Positions 45,497 through 53,700 of a stretch of DNA of 64,000 nucleotides are shown one piece after another (the stretch's first letter is position 1; each line of letters opens with the position of its first letter). The notes under the pieces were generated by a model. The model worked only from the letters and a program-made list of their open reading frames with translations, did not search any database and was not told the origin of the DNA. Origin of the DNA: CAZSSM01 sp964609385 (GTDB lineage Bacteria > Planctomycetota > Planctomycetia > Isosphaerales > Isosphaeraceae); assembly GCA_964609385.1 (NCBI GenBank), contig CAZSSM010000023.1:1-64000 (forward strand). Reading direction: 5' to 3'. A program made the translations under genes and the position numbers.

Positions 45497-46705
45497 ATGA
45501 TCCCTTCGCCGTTGCACAGGATGTGCGCCGTTCCGCTGACGGTCTTGGGGCTGCTGGCCTCGGGGCCCGCGCTCTTCGCCCAATCGGGCGTTCCGTCGTC
45601 GATGGCCGTTCCCAATGGCCCCGTCCCGCTCGGGACCAGTTCACTCAATGCGTCGGCCGAGATCCCTCCGCCGGCCTTCGACTATGACTCGGGGATCGGG
45701 ACGGCGAGCGTCTCCATACCGCTCCCCGAGTCCGGTCCGATCCTCCCCAGTGCTCAAGTTCCCAGCCCCCAGAGCCACGACGAACCGGGCTTCTTCGACG
45801 GCCTCTTCGGGGGGACGGGGTTCTTAGGTGGACACGACGGACTGGCCTACAACGGCCACCTCGCGCCCTATGAAGGGGGCCTTACGGAGTCCGTCCGCCG
45901 TCCGTTCCAGAGCGACCACGCCTTCGACGGCTTCGCCCAGCCGATCACCAATCCGATCAACGCCAAGGACCCGCGTTCGTTGACCGAAGCGCGGTTCCTG
46001 TTCGTCAACAACTGGGGTCGGACCAACACCCCGGTGCTGGGCGGCGGCAACTTCCAGGTCTACGCGCTCCAGCTCCGCCTCGCCCTGACCGATCGGCTCA
46101 ACCTGTTCGCCGACAAGGACGGCTTCACGGTCATCAACCCGGTCGGCGGCCCGATCATCGACGGCTGGAACAACCTCTCGGCCGGTCTGAAGTACACCTT
46201 CATCCGTGACGAAAAGAACCAGTTCCTGCTCACCGGCGGGGTTCAGTATGAGGTGCCCACCGGTGAGGCCGACGTCTTCCAGAACCACGGCTCGGGGATC
46301 TTGGGAGTTTTCGGTGTGCTCGGCAAAGAGTTCGGCGATCGCAACCACGTGATCATCAACGTGGGCAACAACATCCCGATCCACGAGGCCAACTCGGGAT
46401 ACTTCTATACCCAGCTCCACCTTGACCGGCAGGTCACCGATTGGTTGACGCCGTTGGTCGAAGTGAACTGGCTGCACTACAACTCCTCGGGCACGTTCCT
46501 GCCGGCCATCGACCTCGAGGGCGACGGTCTGATCAACCTGGGCACCGCCGAGGTGATCGACAACAATCTCGTGACGCTCGGCGTCGGCTTCCGCGCCAAG
46601 CTGACCAAGCACGCGGTCCTGGGCGCCGTTTACGAGTTCCCCCTCTCCAGCCGCGATGACCTGCTCGGCAACCGCATCACCGCCGACCTCATCCTCCGGT
46701 ATTGA
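45497..46705 (+). CDS. Outer-membrane beta-barrel protein
   Basis: A 402-residue protein with a signal peptide (VPLTVLGLLASGPALFAQ). Residues 30-130 are Pro/Ser-rich. From about 135 alternating hydrophobic beta strands (LTEARFLFVNNW, FQVYALQLRLALTDRLNLFA, LSAGLKYTFI and so on) continue to the C-terminus, which ends in LILRY with a terminal aromatic as in outer-membrane proteins. ATG 45497 has GAGGAG 9 bases upstream. Likely a porin or channel-like protein; substrate unknown. Confidence 0.78.
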   Translation: MIPSPLHRMCAVPLTVLGLLASGPALFAQSGVPSSMAVPNGPVPLGTSSLNASAEIPPPAFDYDSGIGTASVSIPLPESGPILPSAQVPSPQSHDEPGFFDGLFGGTGFLGGHDGLAYNGHLAPYEGGLTESVRRPFQSDHAFDGFAQPITNPINAKDPRSLTEARFLFVNNWGRTNTPVLGGGNFQVYALQLRLALTDRLNLFADKDGFTVINPVGGPIIDGWNNLSAGLKYTFIRDEKNQFLLTGGVQYEVPTGEADVFQNHGSGILGVFGVLGKEFGDRNHVIINVGNNIPIHEANSGYFYTQLHLDRQVTDWLTPLVEVNWLHYNSSGTFLPAIDLEGDGLINLGTAEVIDNNLVTLGVGFRAKLTKHAVLGAVYEFPLSSRDDLLGNRITADLILRY

Positions 46706-47599
46706 TCAACGGCCCCAAAAAAACTCACCGAGCCGTCTCTCCTGAGATTGGCGGAAAGAGGATGGCTGGAGACTGCAAGAACCGACTCCCCACAAGTCCG
46801 GTTTGCATGGGCAGTCTCCAGCGACCTTTGAATGTCCGCTTCAAGAAATTGACAGGAGCAAGGGGCAGTAATCACACATAGGGCTGGCCAGACCTCCCGA
46901 ACTGAGGGATGGACGGCCTGGCTCACCAAGCTTTCCGAACTCACTGGCTTACCGGAACTACGACGATGCGGAATCCCAGGTTGTCGCTCCGGCTAGACGG
47001 ATTACTCCTGGCTCAATAGAGTGAGCTTCTCGTCAGAGCCTCGTCTCGCCAGGAACCGACTTGGATCACACCACTTTCTATGTCTGAATCTGCGTACTCT
47101 GCATTATAGTGTTCTTCGTCATGTTTTTATTTGCTCGATTAATAAAATTATGTACAAATTTTTAATTTTTTGTTTCCGATGCCATCCGAAGCAGACCTCG
47201 GGGCAGATATTTCGACTCGGCCTGCGAAGGCTTGGTTGATCTGGTTCTCCAACTCACGACGATTGGCACCGCGGTCTGCTCCGATGCGCCTCGCAGTCCC
47301 CAGCCATCCGAACGGTTGGCACGTTGGGACGATGCGTGGGACACGAACTCACGGAACTCCCAGGCAAAGATTCTCTGAGGAATGGCTCTGCCAGTCCTTG
47401 GCGATGAAGGAACCGATCGCAACGTTCATGGCGATCGTTGGGATGAAATGACGGGACGATTCCGATCTCCTCAGGGTCGAAGAAATACCCATGAACCCGT
47501 TGCCGAAATCGCTTGATCCTATTTGAGGTGGGTCGGTCGTTGCGCAATCGCGCGACGCGGCCTATCGTCGGATCGCAACCGTGGCGAGGGTTTTCCGGG
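46706..47599. other. Gene-poor region with AT-rich core
   Basis: No supported gene. A structured inverted repeat lies at 46766-46821. The stretch 47090-47180 is strongly AT-rich, far below the rest of the window. A frame at 47170-47451 is open but has no ribosome-binding site or recognisable domain. No tRNA-like TPsiC sequence was seen. Confidence 0.5.
46766..46821. repeat. 11-base inverted repeat around a folded loop
   Basis: CTGGAGACTGC (46766-46776) pairs exactly with GCAGTCTCCAG (46811-46821). The 34-base loop contains ACCG and CGGT, which may pair internally. No U-tract follows, so it is not a simple terminator. It could be a small RNA, an mRNA 3' structure or a remnant of a mobile element. 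Confidence 0.5.
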
Positions 47600-48457
47600 A
47601 TGGATCTTCGAGTCCCCAACCGCCGACTCACCCAGCGAATCGTCGAGGCCGTCCGTGACGGGGTGTCCCTCGAATGCGCCTGCCGGGGCCTCGGGATCGA
47701 TCCGGTCACGCTCCAGGCCTGGATGAGCCTCGGTCTGAAGGTGGAGCCCCAGGAACGCCAAGACGACCCCTTCGGACGCTTCGTCAACGAACTGCAGCGG
47801 GCCATGGAAGGAGCCCAGTCCTCCCACGATGCGGATGCGGTGGCGAACGAACCGCAGCGCCAACCGGAGCGTTCTGTAACCCAACAACCCCTCGACGCAC
47901 CGAACGATACGCCTTGGGACTGGGAAAACGACGACCGCCCCTTGGCCTGGCAAGTGGTGAGCGTCGCTCCCATCGAGTTCCACTTCGGGCCGACGACCGT
48001 TCGGAGCCAACCGGCATGGCACGAACCATCGGCGGGCCCGAGCGAAGCGGGGTCGATGCCGGTTGGCGATTCGATCGACTCCGACGCCGAGGCGAGGGAG
48101 GAGGTCGACGCTGAGCCATGCGTCGGGCATCGGGACGTGCCGATCGAGATGATCGTCGCGATCAGAATCGTCGGCGTGGCGGCCCTGATCGCGGTGATTC
48201 TCCTGGTCATCGCACTGACCCTGATCGCGACGGTGATCTTCGTCGCGGTCGGGTTGGTTCGGGGGATGCTTGCGTTGGCCTACCGCTGGCGGGCCGGCGT
48301 GATCGCCTTGCGAGGGGGTGGAGCGGACGGCTGTCCATGGCCTGATGCGCGGGCAAGGCAGTCGTCGATGTCAGCTTTGACCCGCTTCCACCCCTCACTC
48401 GAGCGGAGTCTCGGGCCGGTTGCGTTGGCGGGTCGCAACCGGCCACAGCGGGAATGA
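47600..48457 (+). CDS. HTH protein with C-terminal membrane helices
   Basis: A 285-residue protein. Residues 8-45 look like a helix-turn-helix of Trp-repressor/transposase-like kind (LTQRIVEAVRDGVSLECACRGLG then DPVTLQAWM). Residues 50-180 are acidic and disordered. Residues 184-220 are very hydrophobic, enough for one long or two short membrane helices, then a basic tail. This would be a membrane-tethered DNA-binding protein. The family is not recognised. ATG 47600 is used; 29 residues upstream are open but unlike protein. Confidence 0.6.
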   Translation: MDLRVPNRRLTQRIVEAVRDGVSLECACRGLGIDPVTLQAWMSLGLKVEPQERQDDPFGRFVNELQRAMEGAQSSHDADAVANEPQRQPERSVTQQPLDAPNDTPWDWENDDRPLAWQVVSVAPIEFHFGPTTVRSQPAWHEPSAGPSEAGSMPVGDSIDSDAEAREEVDAEPCVGHRDVPIEMIVAIRIVGVAALIAVILLVIALTLIATVIFVAVGLVRGMLALAYRWRAGVIALRGGGADGCPWPDARARQSSMSALTRFHPSLERSLGPVALAGRNRPQRE

Positions 48458-49160
48458 GCCACGCGGCGCCCCGGAGAATCGCCGGGCGGACGCGATGCGC
48501 TGACAACCCGACGACGCGAACGGCCCTCATCCGTGGGGTCCGAGGATTCGCCTCGTCGCGGCAGAGGCCGGCCCATCACGACCGTCAGACCTGTCTAGAG
48601 ATGGCGAGACGGGGCGCCGGAGCGGATCCGGCTCGGATCCGACCCAGTGGAGTGGGAATCCTTTGGCAATTTGGTTTGACACGGATCGAGATATCGGCCG
48701 ATCTTCATGAGTTCGGTCGGAAAGTCACCGCGCGCACTGAGGCGACCAAACGGTTCGGGTTGTAGCGATCGCGACCCTGTATCGAGTGGCTCAAATGGCC
48801 GGAAAGACCCAGCCGGAATGGCCGTGAGGACCGAATTCGACGATCGAAACTGGACGGACGACCGCTTCAACGAATCTTCTTCCCGTCACGGAGACCGTTC
48901 TTGAGAACAGAGACACAGGATCACAGAATTTGATCGAGTGGCCATGGAGATTGACTCATGTTATGTCCTTAATGGTACCATCGACTTCGCCACCAGTTCG
49001 GGTTGTCCATGGGGTCAGGGCACTGGGCCGAAGGGAAAACCTGCCACGAAAAGCGATCTCTCACGGTGTTCGACCGCGCTGACCTTTGGGGGAACGCTCG
49101 AGTGAAATCGGCATCGAGGTCTTTATGCCTCATCGTTTCGATCACGAAAGCATGCCGGGC

Positions 49161-49190
49161 TTGATTGACCATAGATTTTAATGGTATAAT
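49161..49190 (+). promoter_or_regulatory. Strong sigma70-type promoter of the TIR fusion gene
   Basis: TTGATT (49161-49166), an 18-base spacer and a perfect TATAAT (49185-49190) preceded by TGG, giving an extended -10. Transcription would start near 49197, leaving a leader of about 90 bases before the GTG at 49289. Confidence 0.7.
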
Positions 49191-49276
49191 CAGAATGTGT
49201 AATCGTTGGGTGCTTGCGGGGCCGCAAGAGATCTTCTTGCCCGATAATCCACCCATGTTCGAAGCACGTCCAGTTT

Positions 49277-49280
49277 GGAG
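49277..49280 (+). promoter_or_regulatory. Ribosome-binding site that decides a GTG start
   Basis: GGAG ends 8 bases before GTG 49289. This start makes the protein begin MSKTYLLNTPILT, matching the usual beginning of DUF1874 proteins, whereas the frame is open back to a TTG at 49214. An ATG at 49281 is in another frame. Confidence 0.75.
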
Positions 49281-49288
49281 ATGACCCA

Positions 49289-50596
49289 GTGTCGAAGACA
49301 TATTTGCTCAACACGCCAATTCTGACCGAATACGGCGATTTCAAGTATACTCAACTGCTTGGGACTGATGAGGCGAAGAAAGCGCTTGGTGAAGGATGGG
49401 TCTCCGCCATCGGGCACGCCTCAACGGCCCAGTACCTGGGGGATTTGTTGGGATGCAGCGTCCCGGCGAACCGGATTGAGGTCCGGATGCAACCCGGTGA
49501 TCGTGCAGTGGTCTTCCGATTGACCCGACGAATCCCTGAGGGTCAGGTGCTCGACAGGGACCAACTCGAATCGCTGGATTATCAGCTCGGCCTCCTGGAA
49601 CGCGTCGATGGCCTCGAGAAACACGGATCCACGCAGGTCTCCGCCTTTATCTCATATAGCCGAGACAATTGGTACATTGCCGAGCGGATCGCGACCGACC
49701 TCAAGCGCTGTGGCATCGACGCCTGGTGGGATCAGGAACGACTCCGGGGCGACGAATCGAGTTGGCGTGATGTACTCCAGCGCGAGATCGAAGCTCGTGA
49801 CTGGTTCGTCTTGCTGGTCTCTCCAGAATCCGAGAAGTCCGATAACGTCAAGAAAGAGCACGATCGCGCCCGTGAGCTGGGGAAAAACGTTTTCCATGCT
49901 CACGTTGGGGGGCTGCCTGAGAAGTTGAATGAAGAGACCAGCACCCCACACCTCACCCCATTCACGAGACTGAGCTATAAACGCGCCTTTAGTCAGATGG
50001 TCGAAAAGCTCGATCCCCAAGCCGCCAATCGAATAAGCACGTCTATGATCGCTGACGATCCCCTGGTCGGCCTTTCACGAAAGGACCTGACCGACCTCGG
50101 CCGCTTGGAGCATTTCGGGGGCGAGCCTTATCGGGTCTTACCGGCGTTTGTCAGCGGTTACACTCGAACCGATCTTATCCTACGCGAGGAGTCGCTCACC
50201 ACGGCTGCCCAGGATCGCCGTTTGCCAGAGCGGATTGCCGTGGTCCTTCTGTGCTCGGGTTCTGTGTTCAACAATACCCTCAATCTGGTGAGCGCGCATC
50301 AACGTCAACTCGGTGAGCCCTCACCCTTTATCCTCCGGCTGCAAGGCCGCACTCGACTCGACGCGGAGGGCGAGAAGATCGAGCTTGACCCTGAAAGACC
50401 CTGGATCTGGGAGGACACGATGCAGGCCGCCCTCAAGATCCTCGAACATCCGGACATCGATGGCCGAGGCATTGACCTCTATTTCCAGTGTCCGTCTGTG
50501 TTGGCCTTCGCGGTGGCCCGTCGGCTCCGTCAAGCCCCGCTGAAAGACCATCGTCTCTTCCACTATCACAAAAACTCGTATTCGCAGGTGTATTAA
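49289..50596 (+). CDS. DUF1874 ring nuclease - TIR - SAVED-like fusion
   Basis: A 435-residue, three-part protein. Residues 1-108 are a DUF1874 domain (YLLNTPILTEYG, SAIGHASTAQYLGDLLG, LTRRIPEGQVL), the family of the viral anti-CRISPR AcrIII-1 and bacterial Crn2, which cut cyclic tetra-adenylate. H43, R81 and E84 keep the same spacing as the catalytic residues of SIRV1 gp29. Residues 117-215 are a TIR domain (AFISYSRDNWYIAERI, AWWDQERLRGDESSW, FVLLVSPESEKS) with E190 as probable NADase glutamate. Residues about 225-435 resemble a SAVED domain, ending IDLYFQCPSVLAFAVARRL and FHYHKNSYSQVY. Predicted: cytoplasmic, cyclic-oligonucleotide-activated NAD depletion with built-in signal removal. The SAVED call is the least certain. 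No cyclase or Cas10 is encoded in the window. Confidence 0.8.
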   Translation: MSKTYLLNTPILTEYGDFKYTQLLGTDEAKKALGEGWVSAIGHASTAQYLGDLLGCSVPANRIEVRMQPGDRAVVFRLTRRIPEGQVLDRDQLESLDYQLGLLERVDGLEKHGSTQVSAFISYSRDNWYIAERIATDLKRCGIDAWWDQERLRGDESSWRDVLQREIEARDWFVLLVSPESEKSDNVKKEHDRARELGKNVFHAHVGGLPEKLNEETSTPHLTPFTRLSYKRAFSQMVEKLDPQAANRISTSMIADDPLVGLSRKDLTDLGRLEHFGGEPYRVLPAFVSGYTRTDLILREESLTTAAQDRRLPERIAVVLLCSGSVFNNTLNLVSAHQRQLGEPSPFILRLQGRTRLDAEGEKIELDPERPWIWEDTMQAALKILEHPDIDGRGIDLYFQCPSVLAFAVARRLRQAPLKDHRLFHYHKNSYSQVY

Positions 50597-50774
50597 GCGG
50601 AACAGGTCTTGGGTGAGGGGCGGGCCCCTTGAACCACTCCGAGGCGGTTCGTCGTGTCGTCCCGTTCGGGGGTTTCTCGACAAGCCTGGAGCATGGCGCC
50701 ATCGACGCCCGGGGCAGGGAGCCTGGGCGCTCTCGATCGGCGCGCCACGGAGTCTCTGGGGGAGCCCACCGCCG

Positions 50775-53700
50775 ATGACCGTACGTTGGAAGCCGTTGCT
50801 GATCCTCTCGGGCGTCTTCGCCGTGATCGCCCTGCTGGGCGTCACCGCGATGGCCTGGACCCTCTGGCCACAGAACGATCCGGCCGCGCTGCTGGAACAG
50901 GCCCACCAGGAGATCGCGCAGGGACGCTTTGAGGAAGCCCATATCTATACCCAGAAGGCCGAGCAGATCGCCCCGGACGACCCGCGCATCGATCTGGCCC
51001 AGGCCGACCTCTACGCCGCCTGGGCCGACCAGCCGGGACAGGATCCCGCCCAGCGCCGGTCCCTCCGCACCCGCGAGCGAGCCGCGCTGACCCTCGCCGC
51101 CCGCGGCGACAAGCGACAGATCGACGCCCGGACCCGGCTGCTGGTCGAGGCCCTCGATCGCGGCGCTTTGGCCGAAGCCCAGGCCTGGGCCCAGGAACTG
51201 CTGGGGCTCGATCCGGGTCAGACCGACGCCCACTTCGCCTCGGCCGCCTTCGAACTGATCCAACTTCAGCCGGCCCGTGAGACGCTCCGGAGCCATGCCG
51301 AAGTCCTCCAGGAACGCGAGCCCCAACGACCGCGAACCGCCTGGGTACTCGCCGAATTGGACCGGATCTCCCAGCGTACCGAGCAACGGGCGGAGCGGAT
51401 CGCTGCGTTCGTCGAGAAACGACCCGAAGACTATCCCGATCCGACCGATCGGCTCGGTCTCTTCCAGTTGCAAACCGCACATCTGGTCGATGATGGCCTG
51501 GAACAGGCCGATTCCCATCTGCTCGAGCCGGTCTTGGCTCAGGCCGAAGCCCTGATGGTCCTGGAGGACGGCCCGGCCGACCCCGAGCGGATCCGAAGCG
51601 TCGCCGACCAACTCGAGACGGTCCAGGATCGCCTCCAAGCCTCGGGACACGACGCGCTCGTCGAAGCCGTTGAGACGATGCTCGAAGAGACCTTCGACGA
51701 GGTTTTCACCCTGTCCGCTGAGCTGGCCGAGGCTCTGGACATACCGTTGCAGTTCGACCTTCACGTCGGTTACGCCACCCACCTGCTGGCCCGTCAGCGT
51801 CATGGCGATTGCGCTGATTTCGTGCAGAAGACGCTGGAGCATCCGGACGCCGAACAGCCCGATGCTCGTGAGGCGACCCGTCGGCTCCGCGAGTTGGCCA
51901 TCCGGGCGGTGCTCGCCCAGCAGGACGACCCCGAACGGTTCGACCGCGTCCAACCTTGGATCGACCGGCTCGTGGAGAGCTCCAACCCGATCGATCAGGC
52001 CCTCGGCCACCTCTTCCACGGGGTCATCGCCCTGGAGCGCTCCGGGCACGTGCAGGGCTCTGGCTCAGCGATGACCGGTGCCGACCGGACCAAGGATCAC
52101 GCGACCCGATCGAGCGAACAGGCCCGGCTCCGCGGCGAGGCCCGCGAGCATCTCCGCAAGGCTGCTCAAGGCCTGCCCGAGCTGTCGACCGCCCAAGCCC
52201 TCTACGGGATCGCCCTGATCCTCAACGACGAGCAGGATCTGGGCCGCGAGTATCTGCTCCGCGCCGGCGACGGACCCGGCCTGGAACCCCGATATCAGAT
52301 CTGGGTTGCCTGGTCGTTCCTCCGCGCTGGCTATCCCGAAGAGGCCGAGGCGGTCGTCCGCAACCTCCGGGTCGCTGCCCAGCGGGATCCGGCCTTGGCT
52401 CCACTCCTGCCCACGCTCGACATTCTCCAAGGGGAGATCTATCAGGCCCGTCCCACATCAGAGGACCGTCAACTCGCCCTGGCCTCGTATCAGCGTGCCA
52501 TCGAGGCCGGTTATCAGATCACGCCCACCTTAGAGGTCCGCCGCGCCCAGTTGGAGATCGCCCAGGGCAACGAGATCGACGGGATCCGTCGCCTGATCGC
52601 GCTTCGAAAGCAGGTCGGACCGCGACCCGATATCGACTACCTGGCCACTGTGACCTACGACCGGGTCGGCCAGACCGAGCAAGCCCGCGATACCCTCGAG
52701 CAGGCTCGCCGGCGGTTCCCTGACGACCAATCGTTGGTCCAACTCGAAGCCAGCTTCCTGATCCGCGACGACCAGGTCCAGGATGCCGACACGCTGCTGG
52801 CCGAGTTCCTTGAAGACAAGCCCGAGGCCGTCGACGTAGCCCTGATGCGGGCCGGACTCTTGGCCGAACAGTTCGACGACCTCGAGGGTGCTGAGGAGGT
52901 GCTGCTCGAGATCGCTGGCCGCACCAACAACTCAGCGCCTCAGGTGCGCCTGGCCGGACTTCAGATCGCTCGCGAGGCCTTCGACGAGGCTGCCGAGACC
53001 ATCGCCGAGATCCGGGAACGTTGGGATGACCCGGCCGTCGCCGACCTCCTGGAAGCCCAACGGGCCATCCAGCAGGGGCGGAACCAACCGGCCCTCGGCC
53101 ACCTCGAGACGGCCCTCCAGAAGGACCCCAGCAACAAGGTTGCCCAGTACTATCGTGCCGTACTTCAGCGCCAGATGGGCGTCACTGATCAGGCTGAGGC
53201 GACCCTGCAAGGCCTGGCCCAGTCCAACACGATCAAGGATCTCGACCCGGGCCTGAGTCTCAAGCAGGCCGCTGAGATCAGTCTGGCCCAGATCGCCCTG
53301 GACCGCGGCGAGCCGGATGAGGCCGTCGTGCGCCTCCAGCAAGTCCTCGACGGCACCCTCAACCCCGAACGGACCAAGCCGATCCGTTGGCGGCTCGTCT
53401 CGGCGCTCGAACGGGCCGGTCGCTGGGACCAGGCGAGAGCCGAAATCGATCGCATCCTTGAAGCGGTTGACGCCCAAACATCCCCTGATCCGTCGACCGA
53501 AGCCGACGGACCGATCGACGACTACGTCCGCGCCGCCAGCTTCTACCGCCAACACGGGCAGACCGACGAGGCCTTACAGCTCCTGGAGCAGGCGCTCGCC
53601 GTGGAGCCAACTGACGAGGCGGCTGCGGTGACTCGTGCCACGCTCCTGGCCGATCAGGGGCAACTCGACCAGGCCCGCGCGGGACTCCGTCAGACCTTGG

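Larger units (their letters stand above)
48458..49288. other. Intergenic region upstream of the immune-type gene
   Basis: No gene supported. Minus-strand frames (48595-48870, 48969-49301) match nothing. From about 48880 onward the DNA is less GC-rich than the neighbouring operons. The sequence TTAATGGTA occurs at both 48969 and 49178, and the second copy overlaps the promoter described separately. Confidence 0.5.

Noticed and set aside
47170..47451. Open frame of 93 codons in the gene-poor region
   Set aside because: No ribosome-binding site, no hydrophobic core pattern and no recognisable domain.
48969..49301. Minus-strand open frame of 110 codons opposite the effector promoter
   Set aside because: It starts with a non-ATG codon, overlaps the promoter and start of the TIR fusion and matches nothing; an antitoxin or transposase remnant cannot be supported.
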